DNA of 64,000 nt from Sphingomonas sp. MA1305 (GTDB taxonomy: Bacteria > Pseudomonadota > Alphaproteobacteria > Sphingomonadales > Sphingomonadaceae): contig NZ_RCVT01000005.1 in NCBI RefSeq assembly GCF_016107325.1, positions 124,001 to 188,000 of the forward strand, read 5' to 3'. The translations under genes were made by a program, and so were the position numbers. The notes beneath the pieces were generated by a model. That model saw only the letters and a program-made list of their open reading frames with translations. It searched no databases and was not told the DNA's origin. Each line of letters starts with the position of its first letter. Positions within the stretch are counted from its first letter, which is position 1. Below, piece after piece: positions 42,554 to 50,657 of the stretch.

Positions 42554-43756
42554 ATGGCGACCGCGCTCGTGCGGGCAGGGCAGGCGGATCAGGCAAGGGT
42601 CGCGGCCCTCGCTGAGCGCTGCTCGAGCATTCTGGAGAAACTTCGCGACGGGGCGCAGAGCCGCCGGGCATCGGAGCGGCGCGAACCGACCTTCACCATC
42701 GGTCGCGCGGCGGATCTGGTCGGGCGCACGCCCGCAGCGATCCGCGAGGCGGAGAAGGACGGGCGGTTGCCCGAGCCGGGGCGGACCGACACCAACCGCC
42801 GCGTCGGGTATACGCTGGCGCAGGTCAACGACATGCGTGGGGTTTTCGGCACCCGGCCATGGCGCGACGCCGCCGACCCGTGCGCGATCGTCGCGGTGCA
42901 GAACTTCAAGGGCGGGGTCGGCAAGTCGACGCTGTCGGTCCATCTCGCGCAATATCTCGCGATGAGGGGCTATCGCGTCCTGCTGATCGATTGCGACAGT
43001 CAGGCGTCGGCGTCGACGCTGTTCGGCTATGTGCCCGACCTCGATCTCGACGAAGAGCAGACGCTGTATCCGTTCCTCCGTCAGGACGAACTGACCAGCC
43101 TCGACTATGCGATCCGGTCGACGCACTTCGATGGCCTCGACCTCATCCCGGCGAACCTGCGACTGTTCCAGTCCGAGTATGAGCTCGCCGCGCGCATGGC
43201 GCGAGGGCAGGGGGCGCTGCTCGACCGGCTCCAGCACGGGATCGCGTCGGTCGCCGATCGGTACGACGTGGTGGTGATCGATCCGCCCCCCGCGCTCGGG
43301 GCAATCTCGCTCTCGGTGCTACGCGCCGCCAACGCGCTCATCGTGCCGGTGCCCCCGACCGTGATGGACTTTGCGTCGACCGCGGCGTTCCTGGCGATGC
43401 TCGACGAGACGATGAGCGTCCTCCAGGAACATGGCATGGCGACGGAGCTCAGCTTCCTGAAGTTCGTGGCGTCCAAGGTCGACGAGAACAAGTCGATGCA
43501 GCGCGAACTGCTCGGCCTCATGAGCCAGCTCTACGGCCACGCGCTCGTTCGGACACCGCTCAAGGACTCGGCCGAGATCGACAATGCGTCGGCGCGGCTG
43601 ATGACCGTCTACGAGCTCGACGGGCCGACCACGAGCAAGTCGGTGCGCGATCGATGCCTGAATTACCTCGACGGCGTGAACTCCGAGATCGAGGTCGATA
43701 TCCGCGCGATGTGGCCGAGCCATGCCGCGCGGCTTCGGCGTGAGGGATTGGCATGA
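42554..43756 (+). CDS. parA: ParA/RepA-type partition ATPase
   Basis: The 400-residue protein is of the type Ia class: an N-terminal DNA-binding region (FTIGRAADLVGRTPAAIREAEKDGRLP) that allows autoregulation, then a deviant Walker A VQNFKGGVGKSTLSVHLAQYL, the A' box LLIDCDSQASASTLFGY and Walker B YDVVVIDPPPALG. It moves ParB-bound plasmid copies over the nucleoid. It is followed by parB after a 52-nt gap containing palindrome 2, which makes a repAB-like operon. Confidence 0.95.
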   Translation: MATALVRAGQADQARVAALAERCSSILEKLRDGAQSRRASERREPTFTIGRAADLVGRTPAAIREAEKDGRLPEPGRTDTNRRVGYTLAQVNDMRGVFGTRPWRDAADPCAIVAVQNFKGGVGKSTLSVHLAQYLAMRGYRVLLIDCDSQASASTLFGYVPDLDLDEEQTLYPFLRQDELTSLDYAIRSTHFDGLDLIPANLRLFQSEYELAARMARGQGALLDRLQHGIASVADRYDVVVIDPPPALGAISLSVLRAANALIVPVPPTVMDFASTAAFLAMLDETMSVLQEHGMATELSFLKFVASKVDENKSMQRELLGLMSQLYGHALVRTPLKDSAEIDNASARLMTVYELDGPTTSKSVRDRCLNYLDGVNSEIEVDIRAMWPSHAARLRREGLA

Positions 43757-43764
43757 GCGCGCGA

Positions 43765-43784
43765 AAATTGCACCGGTGCAATTT
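43765..43784. promoter_or_regulatory. Palindrome 2, candidate parS
   Basis: Identical to the 20-bp palindrome at 42390-42409, placed in the parA-parB gap. Confidence 0.8.
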
Positions 43785-43808
43785 CGCCGGGAAGGGGGTG
43801 CTGTGTCT

Positions 43809-44831
43809 ATGAAAAACCGTGACTTCGCCGCCGGCCTGGTCGGCGCGATCGACGCGCCGGCGGAGCCTGTTGCGCGGCCGTCGCGGCTCGGCATGGGCGT
43901 GCTGGCGGGCCGCGGCAATCGGCTCGCGGAGCTCGCGAGCGGCAGCCTCGTCAATCGCGCGATCGAGCTGGTCGATCCGGCGCGCTGCCGGATGTGGCAC
44001 GGCCACAACCGCGAATATGCGGACCTCTCGGAAGCGCGCTGCCACGACCTGATCGAGAGCCTGAAGGCCCAGGGTCGCCAGGAAGTGCCGGCGCTCGTCC
44101 GGCGCGTGCGGGACGATCCCGATCACGATTACGAGGTCATCTCGGGCGCACGGCGGCACTGGTCGATCAGCTGGCTGCGCAGCCACAACTATCCCGAATT
44201 TCGCTTTCTCGTCGAGGTGCGCGACCTGACCGACGAGGAGGCGTTTCGGCTCTCCGATATCGAGAATCGGGCGCGCGAGGACATTTCGGACTATGAGCGC
44301 GCTCGCGATTATCTGCGCGCGCTCGACGCCTATTACGACGGCAAGCAGACTGCGATGGCCGAGCGGATGAAGGTGACGCCGAGCTGGCTCAGCCGCTACC
44401 TCGATCTCGCCCGCCTGCCGGCGGCAATCCTCGGCGCGTTCGCGAGCCCGCACGACCTCGGCATCAAGCACGTCACCCAGCTCAAGCCGCTCATGAAGCC
44501 CGCGGATCGCGCCGCGCGGGTCGAGGCGACCGCGCGGGACATGAAGGCGACGCGCGAGAGTGGGGCAGGGGGGGCGTTGGCCCCCGCCGACGTCGTCCGT
44601 GCGCTGACGGCGGCAGCGGAAGCCCCCAGGAAGTCAGGACGGCCGAGCAGCGCCGCCGCCCCCAGGAGGTCAGGAACCCCGGTGTTCGAGAGTGCGGGGG
44701 GCAAGCCGATGCTGCGGGTCGACGCCGCGGAGCGGAAGGGCGTGACCCTGACGCTGCTGCCGCGCTCGGGCGCATCGCGCAGCGAGATCGAGGCGGCGTT
44801 CGCGAAGGTCCTCGACGAGCATTGGAGCTGA
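43809..44831 (+). CDS. parB: ParB/RepB-type partition protein
   Basis: The 340-residue protein has the ParB N-terminal nuclease-like fold (DLIESLKAQGRQEVPALVRRV ... YEVISGARRHWSISWL ... LSDIENRAREDISDYERARDYL) and a helix-turn-helix (TAMAERMKVTPSWLSRYLDLARLP). A linker rich in Ala/Pro leads to a C-terminal dimerisation domain. ATG 43809 follows GAAGGGGG. The palindromes on either side of parA are the likely binding sites. It is distinct from the 692-residue ParB-like protein at 30881. Confidence 0.93.
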   Translation: MKNRDFAAGLVGAIDAPAEPVARPSRLGMGVLAGRGNRLAELASGSLVNRAIELVDPARCRMWHGHNREYADLSEARCHDLIESLKAQGRQEVPALVRRVRDDPDHDYEVISGARRHWSISWLRSHNYPEFRFLVEVRDLTDEEAFRLSDIENRAREDISDYERARDYLRALDAYYDGKQTAMAERMKVTPSWLSRYLDLARLPAAILGAFASPHDLGIKHVTQLKPLMKPADRAARVEATARDMKATRESGAGGALAPADVVRALTAAAEAPRKSGRPSSAAAPRRSGTPVFESAGGKPMLRVDAAERKGVTLTLLPRSGASRSEIEAAFAKVLDEHWS

Positions 44832-44913
44832 CCCCGCGGCGATCGCCGGCGCGGCTTTCCAAATCGGGCACGCGCCGGTAGGCTTAACCTACTCGCGGAG
44901 ACGCGGGCGGGTC

Positions 44914-45061
44914 CTGAAAAGCCCGAAGAGCAAGAGCCGGTTCGGTAAACCGGGTGGCGGACGCGTATGTCCAGGCCGCCCGGCTAAAGGCGTTCGCGCC
45001 TAGCTTGCTCTAGGTTTTCAGCACCCGGTTCGAAGCGACGGCATGCCCCGGCGGGCATGCC
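44914..45061 (+). ncRNA. Structured leader B (candidate cis-regulatory RNA)
   Basis: An outer stem CTGAAAA (44914-44920) with TTTTCAG (45015-45021) encloses AGAGCAAG/CTTGCTCT, a CCGGTT/AACCGG hairpin that competes with GGGTGGC/GCCGCCC, and the AGGCG-TTCG-CGCCT hairpin. A GGCATGCCC/GGGCATGCC hairpin follows 25 nt before the start codon. Unpaired segments (AGAGCCGGTTCG, GGCGGACGCG.ATGTCCAGG, AAAGGCGTTCGCGCCT) match leader A almost exactly, while stems differ in compensating ways. Orientation is toward the paralogous small gene. Confidence 0.75.
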
Positions 45062-45085
45062 GCCGGCTTCCGGAGGGAGGCAAGG

Positions 45086-45349
45086 ATGGAACAGTCCAAC
45101 CGTGAAATCGCCGTGGCGGTCGGCCTGATGCGGATGGCGCGGTCCCTGCTCGACAGGGAAGGCCAGACGCACGGCGCGGCGCGGCTGCAGCAGGCGATCG
45201 ACACGACCTTGGAGGAGCGACCGCTCGCGCCGGGCGAGGAAGTCGAGCCGGGCCAGGCGTGCCTGATCGCGGGTATCCCGCTCGGCGGGAGCCCGGACGG
45301 AGCATCGATCACCTATCTCGATGCCACCGCGAAATCCCTGCGGCGCTGA
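45086..45349 (+). CDS. Small protein behind structured leader B
   Basis: The 87-residue protein (MEQSNREIAVAVGLMRMARSLLDREG) has a strong GGAGGGAGG ribosome site. Its first 55 residues align with the C-terminal half of the protein at 34988-35344. The tail (CLIAGIPLGGSPDGASITYLDATAKSLRR) is unique to it. It follows parB and closes the replication/partition block. No known domain; the shared leader suggests that both members are controlled alike. Confidence 0.7.
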   Translation: MEQSNREIAVAVGLMRMARSLLDREGQTHGAARLQQAIDTTLEERPLAPGEEVEPGQACLIAGIPLGGSPDGASITYLDATAKSLRR

Positions 45350-45374
45350 GGCGCGGGCGAAGGCATCGGATCCG

Positions 45375-46025
45375 CTAGGCAGCGTCCGCTGCGCTCCCCC
45401 GATGGAGACCGCCTAGCACGAGCCCCTTCGCTAGGAGGAGACAGCGGTAGAAGGCGTCGACCGCTTCGATGTAATGGCCGTCCGACACCCGCGGCGGATC
45501 CTCCGGGCCGAGCACGAACCGCACGGTGCGGCTGTCCTCGTCGGTGGTGGCGATGCTCGTCCAGAGATGCCGTGCGCTCAGGTGAACGAAGGCGCTCGCG
45601 TCGCGGTAGACACCCTGGATCCACGGGAAGGTCTCGGCGAGCCGTTCGAGCAAGCGGTGATCGTTGAGACGGGCGCCCGTGTCGTCCTTCAGCCGGAAGA
45701 CCTCGGCGCCGCCCATCACGGCTTCGGCATAGGCATGGGGGTCGGAGACGAAGCGGAGCGCCGCGACCCGGAGCGCGGTGTCGAGCTGCATGCGGATCAT
45801 CGGCGCGGCGGCATGGAAGTTTCGCGCCCGGATCATCGCGGGAAAGCCTTCGGCGAGCGCGACCGAGCGCTTGGCGGCGGCCAGCAGCAGCATGTCGATC
45901 TGCGAGACGGCGCCGAACGCGGCGAGCGCCGCCTGGCCATCGCGGAGAAACTCGCGCTGCTCGCGCGCGATCGCCTCGAGCCGGTCGGCCAGCGAAGGGG
46001 AGGGGGGTGCCGGCCGATCGGACAT
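45375..46025 (-). CDS. Hypothetical helical protein (possibly DUF5677/HEPN-like)
   Basis: The 216-residue all-helical protein contains HAAAPMIRMQLDTALRVAALRFV and a later YRDASAFVHLSARHLW, a pattern like the DUF5677 or HEPN-related group in which a conserved Arg/His site lies in helical bundles. I cannot confirm the family. It starts 4 nt after the MerR-type regulator, on the same strand, so the two are co-transcribed. Relation to metal control unknown. Confidence 0.6.
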   Translation of the reverse strand: MSDRPAPPSPSLADRLEAIAREQREFLRDGQAALAAFGAVSQIDMLLLAAAKRSVALAEGFPAMIRARNFHAAAPMIRMQLDTALRVAALRFVSDPHAYAEAVMGGAEVFRLKDDTGARLNDHRLLERLAETFPWIQGVYRDASAFVHLSARHLWTSIATTDEDSRTVRFVLGPEDPPRVSDGHYIEAVDAFYRCLLLAKGLVLGGLHRGSAADAA

Positions 46026-46028
46026 CGC

Positions 46029-46424
46029 TCAACCGGCTCGCGGCGCGAGCGCGTCGATGATCCGGCAATCCGCGATCGGCCCGCGAACGCAGCTGTCGAG
46101 GCGCCGTACCAGTTCGCCGCGCAGCGCCTTGAGGTCGGCGAGCTTGCGGTCGATCTCCGCCACCTGGCTCGTCGCCATCGCATCGACGTCCTCGCACGTC
46201 CCGTCGGGATCGTCGGCCAACCGGAGCAGTTCGCGCACCTGGTCGAGCGTGAAGCCGAGATCGCGCGCGCGCTTGACGAAGGAGAGCCGATCGAGATGCG
46301 CGCGCTCATAGACGCGGTAATTGCCGCCCGTGCGCGTCGGCGCGGTGATGAGGCCTTCCGCCTCGTAGAACCGGACGGTCTCGACCTTCAGCCCGGTCTG
46401 CTTCGCGATCTCACCGATTCTCAT
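46029..46424 (-). CDS. MerR family metal-responsive regulator (CadR/PbrR/ZntR-like)
   Basis: The 131-residue protein starts MRIGEIAKQTGLKVETVRFYEAEGLI and has a long dimer helix followed by a metal loop with cysteines in GTCEDVDAM, LDSCVRG and IADCRII, the spacing of the Cd/Pb/Zn sensors. It is divergent from a CDF exporter, with a matching operator in between. ATG 46424 is the conserved start. It probably activates the exporter, and perhaps the czc genes behind it, when metal binds. Confidence 0.88.
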   Translation of the reverse strand: MRIGEIAKQTGLKVETVRFYEAEGLITAPTRTGGNYRVYERAHLDRLSFVKRARDLGFTLDQVRELLRLADDPDGTCEDVDAMATSQVAEIDRKLADLKALRGELVRRLDSCVRGPIADCRIIDALAPRAG

Positions 46425-46435
46425 GCAATCACCGC

Positions 46436-46466
46436 TTGACCCTCTAGTGGGATGAGGGTTCATATA
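46436..46466 (+). promoter_or_regulatory. MerR-type operator/promoter of the CDF gene
   Basis: TTGACC (46436-46441) is followed after 19 nt by CATATA (46461-46466). The dyad ACCCTC-N9-GAGGGT (46439-46459) fills the spacer and resembles cadR/pbrR operators. Confidence 0.82.
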
Positions 46467-46489
46467 GGGGGTCCGACACGCGAATCGAG

Positions 46490-47146
46490 ATGGTGATGGC
46501 GGACGATTGCTGCTCCAGGAAAGGCGATACGATCGCCGAACTTGGCCGAAAAGCCGACCAGCGGCGCGTGCTCATCGTCGTCATGGCGATCAATTTCGTC
46601 ATGTTCGCCGTCGAGTTCGGCGGTGGCCTGTTCGCGCGCTCGTCCGCACTGATGGCCGATTCGGTCGACATGCTGGGCGACGCGGTCGTCTATGCCCTGA
46701 GCCTCTATGCGCTGAGCCGCGGCCCGCGATGGGAGGCCGGCGCGGCGATCGTGAAGGGCGGCATCATCCTCGCGTTCGGCGTGGCGGTCCTCGCCGAGAT
46801 CGCCGACAAGCTGATCAACGGCGTCGCGCCGTCGTCGACGCTGATGCTCGCCTTCGGCAGCGCCGCGCTCGCGGCCAACCTGACCTGCCTCGCCTTGCTT
46901 TGGCGCTTCCGGTCGGCGAACGTGAACATGTCGAGCACCTTCGAATGCTCGCGCAACGATGTCGCGTCGAACGTCGGCGTCCTTGCCGCCGCCGGGCTGG
47001 TCGGCGTGACGGGCGCGGCGTGGCCCGACGTGGCGGTCGCCGCGATCATCGCTCTCATCTTCCTGCGCTCGGCATGGCGCGTGCTTGGCGAGGCTATCCC
47101 CGCCTGGCGGTCGGCGCGTCCATTACCGCCCGAGGTGCTGCGATAA
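46490..47146 (+). CDS. CDF family cation exporter
   Basis: The 218-residue membrane protein has about six spans: VLIVVMAINFVMFAVEFGGGLFA, LMADSVDMLGDAVVYALSL with the metal-site D residues, a span near 75-100, ANLTCLALLWRF and the second site ECSRNDVASNVGVLAAAG. It is short, without the His-rich loop or a full C-terminal domain, and opens with a CCSRK motif. It exports Zn, Co, Cd or the like from the cytoplasm. The MerR-type operator lies directly upstream. Confidence 0.88.
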   Translation: MVMADDCCSRKGDTIAELGRKADQRRVLIVVMAINFVMFAVEFGGGLFARSSALMADSVDMLGDAVVYALSLYALSRGPRWEAGAAIVKGGIILAFGVAVLAEIADKLINGVAPSSTLMLAFGSAALAANLTCLALLWRFRSANVNMSSTFECSRNDVASNVGVLAAAGLVGVTGAAWPDVAVAAIIALIFLRSAWRVLGEAIPAWRSARPLPPEVLR

Positions 47147-47264
47147 TGTTCGCACGCGTGATGGTCATCGGAGACAATGTATCATCTCGCCGACAACTTG
47201 CCGCTGCGCGTGCGCATCTTGCCGTCGTCGGGACTATCGCGTGCGACATGCTACTGCTAGGGCC

Positions 47265-47621
47265 GTGTCCGTGCGGTTGCTGCTGAACATCCTTGCCTGC
47301 CTGACGCTCGTCGTCGGCCTCGGGTCGACGGCGATGGCGCACGCGCTGGAGCGTCCGGACGTCAGCGTGTCCGCGCAGGCCCCGATCGCCGAGCAGTTCG
47401 CTGAGGGCCACAGCCCGGGCGATGCCGACCAGGTCCCCGCGGACGGGGACAAGGGCTACCCCCATCATCACGGCGGCTGCCACGGCGATCATGCCGCAGC
47501 TCCCATCAAGATCGCCTCGACGGCGTGGACGGCGGATCTCCGCGCGATCCCGTCGTCCACGGTCCGGGGCATGCTGCCGCGCGCGACCGCCGATCCGGCG
47601 CTGAGGCCACCGCAAGCCTGA
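47265..47621 (+). CDS. Small His-rich secreted protein preceding czcC (CzcI/CopL-like)
   Basis: The 118-residue protein starts at GTG 47265 or 47271 (VRLLLNILACLTLVVGLGSTAMAHA is a signal peptide). The mature part has a metal-binding GYPHHHGGCHGDH cluster. Small periplasmic His-rich proteins of this kind precede RND metal efflux operons and may buffer or sense metal. It lies 66 nt before czcC. The frame upstream of the GTG has no coding character. Confidence 0.65.
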   Translation: MSVRLLLNILACLTLVVGLGSTAMAHALERPDVSVSAQAPIAEQFAEGHSPGDADQVPADGDKGYPHHHGGCHGDHAAAPIKIASTAWTADLRAIPSSTVRGMLPRATADPALRPPQA

Positions 47622-47686
47622 CGACCCGCTGACCCCGCCGGCCCATGCCGCGCGGGGCGACCCCGGTTCGTCAGGAGTTGTCCATA

Positions 47687-49063
47687 ATGCATCGTATCAT
47701 CGCGGCCGTGCTGGCCGCGGCGTCGCTGGCCGCTGGGGCCGCGGCGCAAACGGCGCCGCCGCCCGGGCTTCCGGCGGCGACGGCGCCGCAATCGCTCGAC
47801 ACGTTCTCTCTCGAGAGCGCGCTCAGGGCAGGCGGGGTCGGGTCGGCCGCGCTGCCTGCCGCCGACCGTGCTCCTGCCGGTGCGCCGAGCGGCAGTCTGC
47901 AGTCCGGCGTCAGCGGTCCGGTCGGTCTGCCCTCGGTGGCGGCGGCGACCGCCAGCGTCGATGCCGCGACCGCGGCGCGGCGGGTGGCGGGGCTGCGTCC
48001 CAATCCGGAGCTGCAGGCGCAGGTCGAGAACATCGCCGGCACCGGGGTCTACAAGGGGCTGAGAAGCTCCGAGACGACGGTCGGGGTCGCGCTCCCGCTC
48101 GAGCTGGGCGGCAAGCGGCCGGCGCGGGTCGCGCTCGCGAATGCCCGACTGACGCGCGCGCAGATCCAGACCGAGATCGCGCGCGCCGACCTGCGCCTGC
48201 GGATCACGCAGCTCTATGTCGAGGCAGCCGCCGCCGAGCGGCGGTCGGAGGTGCTCGGCGAGCAGGCCGCGATCGCCGGAAACGCGTTCCGGATCGCCAG
48301 TGACCGGGTCCAGGTCGGCGACGTCGGCCCGATCGAGCAGCAGCGCGCCGAGGTATTGCGCATCAACGCGCAGATCGCCGCCGAGAGCGCGACCCGCCAG
48401 GCCGCGGCGGCGCGTGCCAACCTTTCCACGTTACTCGGTGCGCCGGTGACCGGGCCGCTCGATCGCGCCTGGTTCGATCGAATCGACGGCTATGGCCCGC
48501 CGCGCCCGGTCGAGGTCGAGGGGACGCTGACGCTCGCCGCCGCGCAGGCCGACGTGCGGACGGCCGACGCGCAGGTGCGCGTGGCGCGCTCGCTGCGCGT
48601 GCCGGATCTGACCGTCAGCACCTTCGCCCGGCGGCTGCAGGCCACCAACGACACTGCCGCGGTGGTCGGCATCTCGATCCCGCTGCCGGTGTTCAACAAC
48701 GGCAGCGCGTTCGTCGCGCAGTCGCGCTCCGAGCAGACGGTCGCGGTCGCGCAGCGCAATCTGGCGGTGATCGATACCCGTCAGGCGATCGCCAGCGCCC
48801 AGACCGAGGTCGCGAACGCCGCGGCGACGGCCCGCGCGGCCGGTGGTCCCGGGCTCGCCGCCGCGCAGGAGGCGGCGCGCATCGCCCGCATCGGCTGGGC
48901 GCAGGGCAAGTTCGACCAGATCGCGCTGCTCGATGCCGAGCGCACGCTCTCACAGACCCGTCAGTCCTACGTCGATGCGCTCGCCGCGTACCACGACGCG
49001 CAGGCACGGCTCGACCGGCTGACGACGCCGGCTCCCACGAATTTCGGAGACACCCCGCAATGA
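47687..49063 (+). CDS. czcC: CzcC-like outer-membrane channel of a metal RND pump
   Basis: The 458-residue protein has a signal peptide (MHRIIAAVLAAASLAAGAAAQ) and TolC-family repeats: AARRVAGLRPNPELQAQVENIAG, then long coiled-coil helices (RLRITQLYVEAAAAERRSEVL) and a second repeat with SLRVPDLTVSTFARR. Start at ATG 47687 behind CAGGAG. Its stop overlaps czcB (ATGA). It forms the outer-membrane exit of a trimeric Zn/Co/Cd efflux complex. Confidence 0.92.
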   Translation: MHRIIAAVLAAASLAAGAAAQTAPPPGLPAATAPQSLDTFSLESALRAGGVGSAALPAADRAPAGAPSGSLQSGVSGPVGLPSVAAATASVDAATAARRVAGLRPNPELQAQVENIAGTGVYKGLRSSETTVGVALPLELGGKRPARVALANARLTRAQIQTEIARADLRLRITQLYVEAAAAERRSEVLGEQAAIAGNAFRIASDRVQVGDVGPIEQQRAEVLRINAQIAAESATRQAAAARANLSTLLGAPVTGPLDRAWFDRIDGYGPPRPVEVEGTLTLAAAQADVRTADAQVRVARSLRVPDLTVSTFARRLQATNDTAAVVGISIPLPVFNNGSAFVAQSRSEQTVAVAQRNLAVIDTRQAIASAQTEVANAAATARAAGGPGLAAAQEAARIARIGWAQGKFDQIALLDAERTLSQTRQSYVDALAAYHDAQARLDRLTTPAPTNFGDTPQ

Positions 49064-50238
49064 TCGATGTTGCACGCCAGAACCCGCGCCTGCTCGGCGG
49101 CGCGGCCGCGATTGCCCTCGTTGCCGCCATCGGCGGCTTCTCCGTCGCCAAGTGCAGCGGCGACAGCCCCGCGACGACCGAGACTGCGGCCGGCAACGCC
49201 GCAGCGCCCGCGCCGCAGGAGAAGGCGCCCGATACGGTCGCGATGACGGCGCAGGCGATCGAGCAGGCCGGGATCGCCACCGATGTCGTGCGCGCCGGCG
49301 GCCTGGGCGCGGAAATCGTCGCCCAGGCGACGGTCAATGCCGCGCCGTCGGGCGAGGCGATCGTCACCGCGCGCGCCGCGGGCGCGGTCACGCGGCTGAT
49401 GAAGCGACTGGGCGATCCGGTGCGCGCGGGCGAGACGCTCGCCGTCGTCGAGAGCCGCGACGCCGCGCAGATCGCCGCCGAGCGCACCGCGGCGGTGGCC
49501 AAGTCGGTGCTGGCGCAAAAGGCGCTCGCGCGCGAAAGCTATCTCTACCGCCAGAAGGTGTCGGCGCGGGTCGAGCTCGAGCAGGCCCAGGCGGAAGCCG
49601 CGTCAGCCGCCGCCGAGGCGCGCCGTGCGAGCGTCGCCGCCGGTGCCGCCAAGGTCACCGCCGACGGCCGCGGCGTGATCGTGTCAAGTCCGATTTCGGG
49701 TCGGGTGACCGCCGAGGCTGCGTCACTCGGCGCCTTCGTCCAGCCCGAGACCGAGCTGTTCCGCGTCGCCGACCCGACCAAGATCCAGATCGAGGCCGCG
49801 GTGGGCGCGACGGACGCGCAGCGGCTGGCGCCGGGCGATCGCGCGATCGTCGAGCTGCCCGACGGCAAGGCGCTCGAGGGGAGGGTGCGGGCGGTGACGC
49901 CGGGTCTCGCCACCGAGACCCGGTCCGCGACCGCGGTGCTCGACGTGCCGGGCGCGTTGCAGCCCGGCCTGCCCGTCCGCGTCCGGCTGTTGCCGAGCCG
50001 CGGCGCCGTCTCCAGCGCGATCGTCGTTCCCGAGGACGCGGTCCAGTCGCTCGAGGGCCGCGACGTGGTGTTCGTGCGCACCGCGGCCGGCTTCCGCGCC
50101 CAGACCGTATCGATCGGCGAGCGCAGCAACGGCCGCGTGGAGATTGTGAAGGGGCTGGCGAACGATCAGCGGATCGCCACCAAGAACGCCTTCCTCCTGA
50201 AAGCCGAGCTCGGGAAGGGCGCGGGGGAGGAGGAGTGA
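49060..50238 (+). CDS. czcB: CzcB-like periplasmic adaptor (membrane fusion protein)
   Basis: The 392-residue protein has an N-terminal anchor (LLGGAAAIALVAAIGGFSVA), a lipoyl/hairpin part (VTARAAGAVTRLMKRLGDPVRAGETLAVVES ... VSARVELEQAQAEAASAAAE) and beta-barrel and membrane-proximal domains (VVPEDAVQSLEGRDVVFVRT). It links CzcA to CzcC. Translationally coupled on both sides: ATGA with czcC, GTGA with the lipoprotein gene. Confidence 0.92.
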   Translation: MIDVARQNPRLLGGAAAIALVAAIGGFSVAKCSGDSPATTETAAGNAAAPAPQEKAPDTVAMTAQAIEQAGIATDVVRAGGLGAEIVAQATVNAAPSGEAIVTARAAGAVTRLMKRLGDPVRAGETLAVVESRDAAQIAAERTAAVAKSVLAQKALARESYLYRQKVSARVELEQAQAEAASAAAEARRASVAAGAAKVTADGRGVIVSSPISGRVTAEAASLGAFVQPETELFRVADPTKIQIEAAVGATDAQRLAPGDRAIVELPDGKALEGRVRAVTPGLATETRSATAVLDVPGALQPGLPVRVRLLPSRGAVSSAIVVPEDAVQSLEGRDVVFVRTAAGFRAQTVSIGERSNGRVEIVKGLANDQRIATKNAFLLKAELGKGAGEEE

Positions 50239-50657
50239 CCGCCGTCGCCGCCCGGCCGCTCCTCGCCATGGTGCCCGTCCTAGGGCTGTTGCAGGGCTGT
50301 CTGCCGGGAGAGCCGGTGAGGCTGCCGGTCACCCGCGCGTCGGGCCGCGATCTCACGATCTGGACCGTCGCCACGCGACGGGTCGAGGAGGGATTGCTCG
50401 TCCACGGCGTCGTCCGCGGCGCGCCGCTGGCGCTCGGCCCGATCCACGGCCACCTTCATGTCGTCGCGACGCCGCGTGACGGCGGCGCGCCGATCGTGGT
50501 GGACACGAACTGGGGCAGCATGTCGGGAGGGAAGTCCCGGCTCGCCGACTTCTACGCCACCGTCCCGGTCGCTGACACCCGCACGCTCGCCGCCGTCTCC
50601 GTCGCCTACGTCGCGACGAGCGACGCGGCGACGCCCAATCTGGATATCAAGCAATGA
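50235..50657 (+). CDS. Lipoprotein of unknown function inside the czc operon
   Basis: The 140-residue protein has a lipoprotein signal (VTAVAARPLLAMVPVLGLLQGC, lipobox LLQGC). The mature part is beta-rich (DLTIWTVATRRVEEGLLVHGVVRG ... HGHLHVVATPRDGG). GTG 50235 overlaps the czcB stop, and its stop overlaps the czcA ATG, so it is firmly built into the operon. Canonical czcCBA operons lack it. It may assist pump assembly or bind metal; the HGHLH segment could be a site. Confidence 0.75.
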   Translation: MTAVAARPLLAMVPVLGLLQGCLPGEPVRLPVTRASGRDLTIWTVATRRVEEGLLVHGVVRGAPLALGPIHGHLHVVATPRDGGAPIVVDTNWGSMSGGKSRLADFYATVPVADTRTLAAVSVAYVATSDAATPNLDIKQ

